A stretch of DNA of 39,024 nucleotides from Chara braunii (GCA_003427395.1 BFEA01000844.1:410782-449805), one strand, 5' to 3'; shown: positions 28,302-38,247, numbered from the stretch's first letter. Program-made: numbers and translations. The notes: generated by a model from the sequence alone, not told the origin.

Positions 28302-28460
28302 CTGCTCGTAAAAGCGTTGAGGATTAGGAAGATGAGAGGCAATCAAGGCAAATCATCTCAGAGCTATCATCTATCCTATCCCCACCCGGCACCAGAAGAG
28401 AAAACTCGATTCGTCATGAGAAAACACCTGCTAGGGGTGGGGGGGAACCGTAAATCTTAC

Positions 28461-28663
28461 CTCCAACCAGAAACCCCACTTCACCAGCCGCAACAAACCA
28501 CTAATTCTCCTCCACTTTACTGATGGCAGCGTCTTTCCCATGATGCTGATAAGGAGCTTGGATGCAAAAGCTCCACTCCCTGCCCCTCTGCCCCCATGGT
28601 TATCACCGCCACCGTCGTCGTAATTGTTGTCGTTCTTGTTGCTATTACTGTTGCCATTGTAGA

Positions 28664-28703
<40 letters not shown>

Positions 28704-29678
28704 ATCACCATTGTTGTTGTTGACAGTGTCGTCCTTCCCCCCCTCCTCGCCCTTTACCCCGAGTCCCTGATCACCATCATTGTTCTCGTTACTGTTGTTG
28801 TTGTTGCTGACGCCGTCATTCTTGTTGTTGTTGTTATTGTTATTGTTGTTGTTGTTGTTGTCGTTGTTATCCTCCTTCACGCCCGTCTGATCCAGTTCGC
28901 ACAGTTGCCGCTCGCCGCCGTTATTGTTGTTGTTGTCGTTGTTATTGTCACCCATCCGACCCTTCTTGTCAATCGCACCCTTTCCTTGCCTGTCATCGTC
29001 ACCCATCCCACCCTTCTTGTCAATCTCACCCATTCCTTGCCTGTCATCTACCACAACCACCATGTCAGCCCTACACCCCTGTTCCACTTCCAGTATTGTT
29101 GATGTTGATATTGTTGTTGTTACTATTGCTGTGTTCGCTCTTGCTTTTGCCGTTGCCGCTGCTGTTGCCGCCGCCGCTGCTGTTGCCGCCGTTTCCACCA
29201 ATGCCAATAGCCCCCACTCCCCTTCCCACTCACCTGCGTTACCATCGCCAACTACCCTCTCATCATCAACCTCCCACTCACCTGCGTCATCAGTGGCAGA
29301 ACCCCTCTCTCCATCACCTGCGGCACCCTCATCCTCTACCGGATAGGAGAGTGCCATCAAGCTAACCCACCTGTCTCCTGACCCCCCCTCATGCTCGTCA
29401 CTCTCACACACAGCAACATCACAGCTCGTCTCACTGTCGAAATCCCAGCTCTCACGCACAGCGCAGAGGTTTGTAAGGCAGCGGGACATGTCAAAATCAT
29501 CATCCTGGTCACCTTCAGTATCCTCTGCAAGCAAGAGGTCGTCTTCATTATGGAGGAGCATATCCTCTAGTGGAACTGCTCCCGTTGTAGCTCCCCCTCC
29601 ATCTCCATCCCACACCCAGATTGCTGCGCCATCTATTGCTATTCGTCGTCGTACTTCACCGCTGGCGCTACCCCTCAG
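28461..29678 (-). CDS. Acidic, Asn-rich protein of unknown function, main exon
   Basis: 406 open codons end at a strong donor GGAG/GTAAGA (28461/28460). The N-terminal part is acidic (MLLHNEDDLLLAEDTEGDQD, SWDFDSETSCDVAVCESDEH). An Ala-rich stretch follows, then VEQGCRADMVVVVDDRQGMG with a 17-residue direct repeat (DDRQGMGEIDKKGGMG / DDRQGKGAIDKKGRMG). A long Asn-rich region comes next, encoded by antisense (GTT)n at 28660-28960. The C-terminal part is conserved-looking: GAFASKLLISIMGKTLPSVK, then RRISGLLRLVKWGFWLE. A weaker donor (CATCA/GTAAAG, about 28522) could shorten the exon. No known domain is recognised; Asn-rich linkers are common in nuclear regulators, but that is only suggestive. 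The frame has no ATG before about residue 40; see the candidate first exon at 29860-29870. Confidence 0.6.
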
Positions 29679-29859
29679 TTAGACGAGTCCCGTGGAATAG
29701 AACATGTATGTGGTACAACAGATATTCAGATTCCCAGCCATCACATATCGCGAGACTAGTGCAGAGTGCAGACAGATGCATAGCGTAGACCGCTTAAGTA
29801 GCTGAGCAATGGAATATGCAAACCAACCTGACAGACTACAGACTACCGAGGTAGCTCAC

Positions 29860-29870
29860 CAGCGGAACAT
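29860..29870 (-). CDS. Asn-rich protein gene, candidate first coding exon
   Basis: ATGTTCCGCTG is followed by a good donor (GTGAGC). Three possible acceptors near 29673 (GAG/GGG, TAG/CGC, CAG/CGG) are spaced by multiples of three, and all join it in phase to the main exon frame, giving MFRWGSASGEVRRRIAIDGA or shorter forms. The acceptors have weak pyrimidine tracts. Confidence 0.25.
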
Positions 29871-29982
29871 GCAGATTACGGCTGTGCTGGGTGAAGTGCT
29901 TTTTTAGGGTAGGGCTCTCTTACAGGTTAGATGTTACATGCTGCGCCTGCACACGAGGGCCATTTTCCAGGCCCTGCGTCCC

Positions 29983-30589
29983 TCAGGCTGAAAGCCTGAA
30001 AACCAGGACCTACAGGCCCCGTGTCTGTTCAGCCCGAAAGCCTGAAAAACAGAGGCCTACAGACCCTGTGTCGTTTCAGACTAAAAATGGCAATAGCCTT
30101 CTTAGCCTGAATCAGAACGACCGGCCCTGAAACTCAGGCACCGAACCAGGGTTTCGGGAACAGGCTATTCTTAGCCTGTTCCCACGACAGCCTCAGCAGA
30201 GGCTGCAGCTCCAGCCCCTGGCACACTTCGGCATTGGCAAGAGCAGCCTCCTCGGCCTGGCTCGCCCTTCAGGCAGTCAGGAGGCAGGCCGAGGTAGTAC
30301 ATAGGAACTTCCCATGCACTTCACGGGCAGGCAGGAGGCAGTAGTCTTCAGGATTAGGCAGCAGAACTCTGGAGGGAGCGCTGCAGGAGTAGTAGTAGCG
30401 TTAGCCTTAGTCTTCAGCGCTGGGCGCAGTAGGTAGCTGTAGTCTCCAGCGCTGGGCGCCATAGCTAGGATAGCACTAGAGAGAGAGAGAGATCGGGCGG
30501 AGGCCAGAGGTACTTACCTGCAGCGCCGTTGCTCCAGCTTCGTCTTCGAGGTACCTGCAGCACAGCGCCAACTTCACAGGTTAGTACCT
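29983..30589. other. Stem-loop array B
   Basis: Inverted repeats with short loops: TCAGGCT/AGCCTGA (29983-29999); a 12-bp perfect stem 30156-30167/30172-30183 with a 4-nt loop; CAGCCTC/GAGGCTG (30188-30205); a 10-bp perfect stem 30250-30259/30285-30294; and a 13-bp stem with one mismatch, 30508-30520/30577-30589, whose arms are splice-donor-like (ACTTACCTG). A degenerate ~48-bp direct repeat (AAAGCCTGAAAA, CCTACAGGCCC) lies at 29970-30080. No reading frame is supported. Confidence 0.65.
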
Positions 30590-30599
30590 GGCTCATAAC

Positions 30600-31352
30600 A
30601 GAGAGAGAGAGAGCTCTTCTTCTTCCTCTTCTCAGTCCACCATCTCCCTCTCACCCTCTCATTATCTGACTTCACTGCATCAGCAGACAACGAGAGAAGA
30701 GAGANAGAGCTTGGTGACATTGGATCCAGAGTCGACTTTTTGGCTTCAGACATTGCAACGAGGGATTATTTGGGACGGGTGACAAAGACTTGGTGTTGAC
30801 GACATTCCCATCTCTCCCCCTCCTCTTCGTCTGATCCCCTCCTCTTCGTCTGTGTATGTCTGGACCTGGCGCTTCCTTCCTGTGTACAGCGCCAGGCTCC
30901 TTCACACTTTGTGATGGACACGATGTATGTTTGGTCTGCGTTCAAACATGGATTGGGCTAGTCATTAGCATTCTAGCATTCTGCTTCGCTATCCTATACT
31001 ACGTGAATGAGGTCAGTCCCGGTCAGGTCAGGACTTGTATCTAAGTCTTCCACTGCGCTATTCAGCACCATTTTGTATGTATCGGAATGCACATTGCTTG
31101 TTGAGATCTACTTGCACTGCATTGTCCATTCAGTCCTTTTTATCACATTGCGGATCCTCGGTTTCTATGTACATCGCCCAACTGGGCATGTAACACCTTG
31201 GTCGGATGGGTGTTAGACACTGCCTGTGGTAGAGCTGAAGTAGGGGCACTCTGGGCTCGGCCTCTGATGGAGGCCACACGATGTTCTCATGGGGCCTCAT
31301 CACGCCTACAGTAGCATCCGGAGTGCCCGAGCAAGGAGGCTTGTTCTATATT
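30600..31352. other. No confident gene
   Basis: Contains short (GA)n runs and one N (30705). A 62-codon plus-strand frame at 30856-31044 has one hydrophobic helix-like segment (WIGLVISILAFCFAILYYV) but no other support. Confidence 0.4.
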
Positions 31353-32118
31353 GCTTCAACAAGGGCTGGGTTTGCCTGCCGAGCGCGGGGGCCTGGGACT
31401 GCTGTCCTGTCCGCTAGGGTCATCCGCTGAGACAGGTAGAGGGGGGGATGAAAGAAGCGTCACTGTATGAAGGTATTACCATGGAGGGTGGTGAGCGAGA
31501 GTTAGGGGTGTATACAACCCTGAATCGCGGCTGGTGGGTGGGCTATAGGGCCCACCAGAAGGTGGAGTGACAGGGTAGTATCATGGGAGGGGGACAGACG
31601 ACCTGAGTGTTAAGCCTGAGGGGTACAGACAGGGGAACAGGGAGCGCACCAGGAGATATACTGAGGCTAGAATGAACGAGGTCACACGGGCAAGTACACT
31701 CCCCCCCCTCCCTCCCAACCCAAAAAGGAAAAAGGGCTTCAACAAGGGCTGGGTTTGCCTGCCGAGCGCGGACGCCTGGGACTGCTGTCCTGTCCGCTAG
31801 GGTCATCCGCTGAGAAAGGTAGAGGGGGGGATGAAAGAAGCGTCACTGTGTGAAGGCATTACCATGGAGGGTGGTGAGCGAGAGTTAGGGGTGTACACAA
31901 CCCTGAATCGCGGCTGGTGGGTGGGCTATAGGGCCCACCATAAGGTGGAGTGGCAGGGTAGTATCATGGGAGGGGGACAGACGACCTGAGTGTTAAGCCT
32001 GAGGGGTACAGACAGGGGAACAGGGGGTGCACCAGGAGACATACTGAGGCTAGAATGAACGAGGTCACATGAGCAAGTACACTCCCCCCCCTCCCCCCCA
32101 ACCCAAAAAGAAAAAAAA
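31353..32118. repeat. 383-bp tandem duplication with A-rich junctions
   Basis: Units 31353-31735 and 31736-32118 start GCTTCAACAAGGGCTGGG or the same sequence, and both end in CCAACCCAAAAAG followed by an A-rich run. They differ at under 5% of positions. The A-rich end of each unit suggests a dimeric retroposon or tandem insertion, but frames are not conserved and no RNA polymerase III boxes are clear. Confidence 0.9.
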
Positions 32119-32800
32119 AAGCTTTCTTTGTCGTGTTTCTTCTGGGCTACCAACCGGGCTGCTTGGGTCACCTTGATTGTCCAGGCGGTCCGGCCCAGGA
32201 AAGGCCAGGCAAGGTCCCTGCCAAAAAAAGAGAGAACCAAACAAAACAAAAATAGTAAAATACATTAAATAAATTAAAATAAGAAATACTTCAAAAAAGA
32301 AGAAGAAGTGAAGTACTTATTTTAAGTTATTTATTCATTCATTTATTCCTTAATTATTTCTGGCCCGGCTGGCCAAGTGATCCCAGGTCCCTCTGGTAAC
32401 CTAGGATGCATGGCTACGAGATGGTCTGGATTCAGTCTGGACTCCAGACGTCCAGATATGCTAAATTTCAAGGGGAAAAAAAAAAAAAAAAAACGGTCCA
32501 CGACCCTTCCCCACTGGGGAGCCAAGCCCCCAAGTTTGTTTGGGGGGGGGGTTCAGGCCCGTCTTTCTTTCTTTGGGGGGTCCGGATATGGTCCATGTGT
32601 ATAATAATTTATTATACATAGCCGTTGTTTTGTTATTAATTAATTTAATTTATTAATAATTTATTACTTTCTTTGAGCTTTTTGATAGTTTTTTACTTTT
32701 AACTGAAGCGTTCCAACATGACTCTGAGACAAAAGTGGTTTGTATTTTTATTCTGCATGACATACTTCTTTTTCAGATTTATTTTATTTTATTTTTACGG
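32119..32800. other. No gene; AT-rich with poly(A) and G runs
   Basis: AT-rich low-complexity sequence, including A runs at 32475-32493 and TTATTAATTT repeats at 32600-32690. No supported frame. Confidence 0.4.
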
Positions 32801-33420
32801 TCCGGACATTTCCGGACCTGCTTACCGGCCAGGACCGTCCGGAACCATACATGTCCGGGCGCCCTGATGTGTCTGGAAGTCCGGACGACTGGACATGCGT
32901 CCGGTCCCCAGACATGTGCTGTCCGGGTCCGGGTCCGGCGTAGCCATGCTAGGATGTCTTTGATCATTTTTTTTTTGTGTGCCAGCACCTTGCTTGGGAC
33001 TTTACCCAGACCTTGCCAAAAAAAGACAAACCGGCGCGGCCTGTGCCGCCAGCCATTTTGCTCCAGTAGGCTGACCCCCGAAAGTTGCGGCTCCATGCAT
33101 ATACTGCGTCGGATAAAAACGGCTGGGAAACGTACTGGTGGTTTAAAGCATCAGTACCTGCCAGCTATCGGCCGCGGCCCCCTTTCGGAGGCCGCCCGCC
33201 GCCGTTTCATTTTATCTCCGGCGCTCGGCCTCCTACACTTTTCGGAGAGGAGCAGGCTTACAAATTCAGAATCGGACTTGCGGAGAGTGCGCTGCTGTGT
33301 CATGGCCTCCCTTACGAATATTTCATTAATCATGCTTCCACCCTTTGATCATAAACCAGAGGATTTAAGTACAATGTTGCATAATTTATTACACTTCAAA
33401 AAAAAAAAAAAAAAAAAAAA
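32801..33420 (+). mobile_element. Possible poly(A)-tailed retroposon with TCCGGA cluster
   Basis: Between 32801 and 32940 the motif TCCGG occurs about ten times, often as TCCGGAC or GTCCGGG. A GC-rich body follows, and a run of about 22 A ends the block at 33420. AAGGTC-TGCCAAAAAAAGA-style sequence near 33010 also occurs near 32211. A tail plus no conserved frame suggests a non-autonomous retroposon, but no second full copy is in the window. Confidence 0.35.
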
Positions 33421-33514
33421 CACTTGCTGTTTTGCATCGTAACTGCTTTTCGCAAACACCACGTTACAAGTTCAGATCGTCATGCGCTTTCCTGTGAGCA
33501 GGCGTCAAATGATC

Positions 33515-33562
33515 TTCTTCTTCTTCCTTCTTCTTCTTCTTCTTCTTCTTCTTCTTCTTCTT
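33515..33562. repeat. (TTC)n microsatellite
   Basis: About 16 TTC units with a few interruptions. On the minus strand it would encode Lys/Glu runs in a frame that otherwise reads YLGHRVYNLIFELVWAVRGS, DISKEFLQTAQVMVVPLPNI. That minus-strand stretch (33464-33720) looks moderately protein-like but is unrecognised. Confidence 0.85.
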
Positions 33563-33994
33563 GTTGCTCATCCCTATATTAGGCAAAGGCACAACCATGA
33601 CCTGTGCTGTCTGCAAAAACTCTTTGCTGATGTCACTACCTCGCACTGCCCAAACGAGTTCAAAGATCAGATTGTAGACACGATGTCCGAGATATGACTG
33701 GAATCGCATTGACAAAGAAGGACAAGGAGGGGTTCGAAATTTGGCATTCCTTGCCCCTTCCGACAACGAAAAGGGCAAAGTACCGGAACGGTGGACAAGC
33801 TTCAGAATGCATTGAGAGAAGAAAAGCATCGGGACGTTCATCAACATGCAGATCAACAGTAAAAGGCTGAGCCTTGTGATATCGTGCGAGGGCCGAATGA
33901 TGCAACCGACTGACTCTTCACTGTGCAACAACAAGAGAGACGAGCTCAGCACAGTTGAAAGAACCATGAAGCTCAAACGATTGAGCTCATGAGC

Positions 33995-33995
<1 letters not shown>

Positions 33996-34064
<69 letters not shown>
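33996..34064. repeat. (GA)n microsatellite
   Basis: About 34 pure GA units. The leucine/serine frame across it on the minus strand is an artefact of the repeat. Confidence 0.95.
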
Positions 34065-34979
34065 AGAAGCATGGACGGTGGAGGGTTCGGGACGGTGTTT
34101 TTTGGAAAAGGAGGTGCTCTTCTCTTGCCCACTATGGATGGATGGTGGCAGAGAATTTGGCTTACTGATCTGGGGCACACTCCATGTTTTACCATCTTCA
34201 ACAATCAGAACATCTAAATAAAGTTTCTTAACCTTAATCATGAATCATGATCTACAAAATTCAAGTTTTCAATACAATCCCAAATTCCCAATGCCATTCT
34301 GGAAATGACTTGAAAGAGGGAAAAGGAAAACGACCACAGTGAAGGCACGAATGCCCGGTTGGCCTGGGAGACGTGCCAAAAATAATGTACAGCTGGAGGC
34401 TAGAAATCCCAAAAAGTAGTGAGAGACATTCATGTCCTCCAACACAACTCTAGAACAACGCGGGGAAGAAAAAAAGAGAGCAGGCAACAGACAAAAACGT
34501 CCCAGTCACAAACGATGAGTGGACTGGATACAATCTGTACCCCAGATTATGTACAGCTGTGGGCGCACCTCGACCTGAGTCTACCACATAATTACTTGCG
34601 CGTTCGAGTCTTCTCTCCTGAGGTTATCGCTGCAAGCTGTGCTGCCCAATTTTTACAGACACAAGGGGGTACAGGTGCAGTTGTCATTCTGGGACAAAAA
34701 TTTATGTACCTGAGTATCTCTCCATTCTCTTTTCTAAAAAAATCGGACCATTTCAGAATTTCTCGATTTATGCGTGTCATCCTTGATCCGTTAAAAACTG
34801 GAAGTTTGGAACGACGATACACAGAAGAAAATGCATACCTGCATTTTTTTGCCATTTTCTGCATTTTCTGCATTTTCTTCTCTTGGATGAATCCTACCTA
34901 ATCAGGTAGCCCCTCCTGGTACAATAGACACATTCAGGCAGGAAACACCGCATAAGGCAGTTACTTCTGCTTACAGAGG
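34065..34979. other. No gene; 3' flank of the PPR gene
   Basis: A plus-strand frame of 160 codons (34419-34901) exists but is not supported by domain or context. This stretch is most simply the 3' untranslated and downstream region of the minus-strand PPR gene. Confidence 0.4.
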
Positions 34980-35460
34980 TTACGTTGTAGTGAAGAAGCC
35001 AGCTCGGCGCTTCTCCGCCAGAAGATCCATCATATCGTCCAGGGCGCCCCATCTTCTGTGAGATTCCACCAGTCGATTGTAGGTTCCCGCATTGGGCAGG
35101 CATCCGGACGCCTTCATTTGGTTCAATACCTGCCGAGCACGTGGCAACAGCTGATTCTGCTGACCATAGAGATCAATCAAGTAGTTATAGATCTGTACCG
35201 TTGGCTGGAGGCCGAGGTCTTGCATTCGCTTCGGCACCCGTTCCGCTTTCGACAAATTGCCCGTCTTGCAGTAGACCTTCATGATGAGATGAAAAGCCGG
35301 CATGTCCGGTAAGCACCCAGCTTGCTCCATCTCCCAGAACAGAAGTGCGGCTTCTGTATAGTTCTTCGTCTTGTAGTACGCAGTCATCGCCGCAGTGTAG
35401 ACGACCACATTCATATGCTCACCGCATGCGGACTTGATGGCCCGGTACAGAGGCTTCACC
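34980..35460 (-). CDS. PPR protein gene, exon 2 (C-terminal PPR motifs)
   Basis: It starts right after an acceptor CCCGCACAG (AG at 35462-35461) and ends at TAA (34980-34982), 159 codons plus the stop. It completes one PPR motif split by the intron and adds four more: VVVYTAAMTAYYKTKNYTEA, PAFHLIMKVYCKTGNLSKAE, VQIYNYLIDLYGQQNQLLPR and AGTYNRLVESHRRWGALDDM, each about 35 residues. P-type PPR proteins bind single-stranded organellar RNA base by base and act in RNA processing, stability or translation. No E, DYW or SMR domain follows, so P class is the best call. The exon junction is phase 0, and the joined motif (TVMEYSAMLRACGQAGLHDQ, then VKPLYRAIKSACGEHMN) has the right length, which strongly supports the intron. 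Confidence 0.88.
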
Positions 35461-35585
35461 TGTGCGGGTACCGCAACGACACCACAAAACAAGAAAAACA
35501 GAGGAGTTTTTATGGGCCCAACTGATATCGTCTGGCAAACCTGGGACTGTGAAGATGACAAAAAGACAAAGCGATTCACTGGACA

Positions 35586-35723
35586 CTACCGTCTTCACCG
35601 GAATAGAACGCCCAGTCATCATGGCTGAATCTGGACTGAAAGTTTCCCCAAATACGTCTGTAATGACCGGGCGTTCTATTCCCCCGAGTACTACCGTCTG
35701 TAATGTTTGGGTGAATACGGTAG
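35586..35723. mobile_element. Self-complementary MITE, family T1, with internal insertion
   Basis: The left arm CTACCGTCTTCACCGGAATA, then GAACGCCC, pairs with a right arm interrupted by about 28 bp: GGGCGTTCTATTC, insertion, GGGTGAATACGGTAG. Outermost TA on both sides of CCGTC/GACGG-type ends is compatible with a TA target duplication (Tc1/mariner-like). It lies in the PPR intron, and the homologous complete copy is at 38106-38215. Confidence 0.7.
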
Positions 35724-35791
35724 CAGCGTTGCGAGGTTTATTGTGTTAGCAGCACAAGGATGTTGTTGTGCTGGAGTCGATCTTCGCAGTA

Positions 35792-35893
35792 CTACCGTAT
35801 TCCCCCGAACACAACGCACCCTGATATGCAACCTATGCTTCCAATCCGGTGCAGCCGAAATGAGGGTGCGTTGTGTTCGGGGGAAGCCGGTAG
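35792..35893. mobile_element. Self-complementary MITE, family T2
   Basis: 34-nt arms (CTACCGTATTCCCCCGAACA, then CAACGCACCCT) pair with three mismatches across a ~34-nt centre. The ends follow the same pattern as T1 (CTACCGT-TTC-CCCGAA-A-AACG), so T1 and T2 are probably moved by the same enzyme. Confidence 0.78.
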
Positions 35894-36169
35894 GAACACT
35901 GTGATGACAACAGAAAAAGGGACTGCCATTTTTAATTTCTGCTGTTCGAAGCTGTGAACTTCGAAGTCCGAAGACAATGACCCACCCCTCTCTCAGTACT
36001 GGGCTGTTGGGTGAATTGTATACCCAGTGTTACACACACGTGAACTGCCGATAAGCACATCAATGTTGTACTAGGATCTACTGAGGATCGGGCGCATGAG
36101 CCCGGGTACATCCATTAAAACTGGAACTATACAGAGAAGACTGGCATGGCCCATGACACACATTAAAAA

Positions 36170-36780
36170 CGGATAGAGAGACCGATGGGGCAGGGAGGGT
36201 TGGGAGAGAGGTGGGAAGAATAGGGAGTGGCAACTGACAAATAGAGAGATGGATGGAGGCACAAGAGAGAAAGCAAGCGAGGGAAGGGGGGACGAGGAAA
36301 GAGGGGGAGATAGGGAGGCAAGGGCGGGAGGAAAGCAGGGAGGGAGGAAGTTGACGAGTAAATGACAGGGAGAGGGAGAAATGGAGGGACAGATTGAGAA
36401 AGGGATGGCGGAAACGAAAAGAGGGCCCGTGAGACGAGGGAAGTAAATGACGGGTAGAGGGAGAAATGAATGAAGGGACAGATGGAGAAAGAGAAGGCAG
36501 GGTGAGCACCAAAGGAGGGTCGCAGAGACGTGGGAAGAAGAGCGGGCGACAGGTAAGCCAATGGAGAGATGAATCGGGGTAGTAAGAGAAGAAGGAAGTG
36601 ACGTAAGATAGGTAGGTGGAAACGGAACGAAAGATGGAGGGGGGGGAAGGGAGGGAGGGAGGGAGGGAGGGAGGGATCGAGGGGGGGAAGAGAGGGACGG
36701 AGGTGTAGAGGAAGGTAATAGGAAGCGCCTGAGAGAAGCAGAGAGGAAGATCATTGGAGAAGAAGGAAGAGGAAGAACAA
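36170..36780. repeat. Purine-rich degenerate repeats
   Basis: G/A-rich on the plus strand throughout, with GGGAGG runs at 36650-36676 and an ~85-bp direct repeat (GTAAATGAC-GG-AGAGGGAGAAAT at 36358 and 36443). On the minus strand this is pyrimidine-rich intron sequence, so the long Ser/Pro/Leu frames are artefacts. Confidence 0.75.
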
Positions 36781-36969
36781 TATATTGTCACGTATCTATC
36801 GACTGAAAAAAAGAGCGCATTTTGCAAAAGAAATGACAGAAATAGAGAAGAAGACAATCATGAAGAGCACACTAAACCCGTCCGTTCTTTTGATCATTTC
36901 TTCTTCTTTTAGCTCCCCCTTTACTGTGTATATGTAAGGAATGGAGAAGGGAAATGTTTGCCTACCCAC

Positions 36970-37989
36970 CTGATCATGTAGGCCAGCCTGTCCACACGCA
37001 CGTAGCATGGCACTATACTCCATCACTGTCAATTTCATCCCATTGTCCCCTACTGCCATCTCCCTGATGAGATGCATTGTCAGGTCCACCACTTGCCTCC
37101 TCGTCTCTCCAATCGCATTCACTCTCCTCGTTGCCGCGATCGAGCCAGTGAGGCACTTGTACGATCCAACGAGAAGCTTTGCACAGACCGACCGGTGGAG
37201 CTTCATCCCCGCGCTATCCATGTATTCAATTGTCGCCAGCGCCTCACTCAGGAGGCCATCTTCAACATAGGCCTTTACGAGCGCGCCATAGGTCTCAGAC
37301 GACTGGTCCAGTCCTATATTTCGATGAAATAACGACGCCGTGTTCATGTTTCCGTTGGACGCAATCCCGCCAATCATAACCCTGCATATATTTTCGTCAG
37401 GACGAAGATGTTCGCGACTCTGCATCCAAGCAAACACATCGACAGCGGTCTTAACCCTGCCACGTTCCAGCAACTCTCTCAGAACATTCGACATGTGCCG
37501 CCTCGATAACACTCCCATCCATGGGCGCATAACACCCTCAATTCTCAAGACCTGATCACCTCCATCAACTCCACACTGACTGGCCTTACAGATTTCGTCA
37601 ACCAGCGACTCCGCGTTGAGCACATCTTCCTCTGGGCCATCTTGACTTCGTGATGCCGGCAGAAACTGCACACGTGTTTGTGGGCGACAAGGTGGCAGGG
37701 GCTCCAAAACACGATGCAGTGCATAAACAGACGATGGGTGTGGATTATGCTTCGACAAACGCTTCGTTCCATCCTCCTCCATGATGTCTCCGTCTCCGAA
37801 TTCTAGATCCTCCACTGGAGGGTCATCGATCAAAGTCGCCAGATTCTGGGGCCATGTGCCGTCGTCGCCACGATGATTGCTCCGACCACCTTTCGTGTTT
37901 CTTCTTCGTTTGGTTTGTGGAGGTATTGCTCTCTTCCTCCTAATTCGCTCCGACTGGTCATCTGTCCACCTGGTGAAACGACAACAGCC
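36970..37989 (-). CDS. PPR protein gene, exon 1 (5' part; start not resolved)
   Basis: 340 open codons follow an in-frame TGA at 37990-37992. The frame starts with a basic stretch (ERIRRKRAIPPQTKRRRNTK), then an acidic one (PPVEDLEFGDGDIMEEDG), then PPR motifs from about 37520: HMSNVLRELLERGRVKTAVD, ENICRVMIGGIASNGNMNTA, ETYGALVKAYVEDGLLSEAL, a degenerate motif around SVCAKLLVGSYKCLTGS, and TVMEYSAMLRACGQAGLHDQ, split by the intron. About nine motifs result for the whole gene. There is no ATG in the first ~120 bases. Translation may start at the MEEDGTKRL Met, or an upstream exon may join at the acceptor-like TTTCACCAG (exon start 37969). A targeting peptide would then lie in that missing exon. 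Confidence 0.82.
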
Positions 37990-38105
37990 TCAGTATACTT
38001 GCCTGACTTTTTTTTCTCTACACATGCACATTCCTTCTCATCTTGCATGTCGAAGCAAAACAGCATCACGCAGAGGGAGGGAGGGAGGAAATTCCTCCAA
38101 TGGTC

Positions 38106-38215
38106 CTACCGTCTTCACCCGAATAGAACGCCCGGTAATTATCTCTGTACCTAGATGAAAGTTGCCCCAAATACAGCTATAATGACCGGACGTTCTATTC
38201 GGGTGAAGACGGTAG
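38106..38215. mobile_element. Self-complementary MITE, family T1, intact
   Basis: Arms of 37 nt (CTACCGTCTTCACCCGAATA, then GAACGCCCGGTAATTAT) pair with the right end with only two mismatches around a 36-nt centre. It is immediately 5' of the PPR gene. Transcribed, it would give a near-perfect 37-bp hairpin. Confidence 0.85.
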
Positions 38216-38247
38216 TATCAGAATTTGAAATCGCCAGAAGCCACCAA

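Larger units (their letters stand above)
35461..36969 (-). other. PPR gene intron, 1509 nt, carrying MITEs and a purine tract
   Basis: The donor is CAG/GTGGGTAGG (GT at 36969-36968) and the acceptor CGCACAG. The intron holds two self-complementary MITEs (35586-35723 and 35792-35893) and the purine-rich tract at 36170-36780. Confidence 0.8.

Noticed and set aside
30856-31044. 62-codon frame with a single hydrophobic helix
   Set aside because: Short, no homologue recognised, no promoter or splice context; one hydrophobic stretch can arise by chance.
32735-33442. 235-codon plus-strand frame
   Set aside because: Starts in AT-rich DNA, crosses the TCCGG cluster and ends in a poly(A) run; Arg/Cys/Pro-rich composition typical of non-coding GC-rich sequence.
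33464-34204. 246-codon minus-strand frame
   Set aside because: Much of it is (GA)n-derived Leu/Ser and (TTC)n-derived Lys/Glu. The stretch YLGHRVYNLIFELVWAVRGS onward may be real, but it has no clear exon borders.
36071-36857. Long Ser/Pro/Leu-rich minus-strand frames (227 and 259 codons)
   Set aside because: They translate the purine-rich repeat tract of the PPR intron and have no domain.
37830-38069. 79-codon minus-strand frame with ATG overlapping the PPR 5' end
   Set aside because: It is out of frame with the PPR exon, and its codons are the shifted reading of the basic/acidic N-terminal stretch that continues into the PPR motifs.
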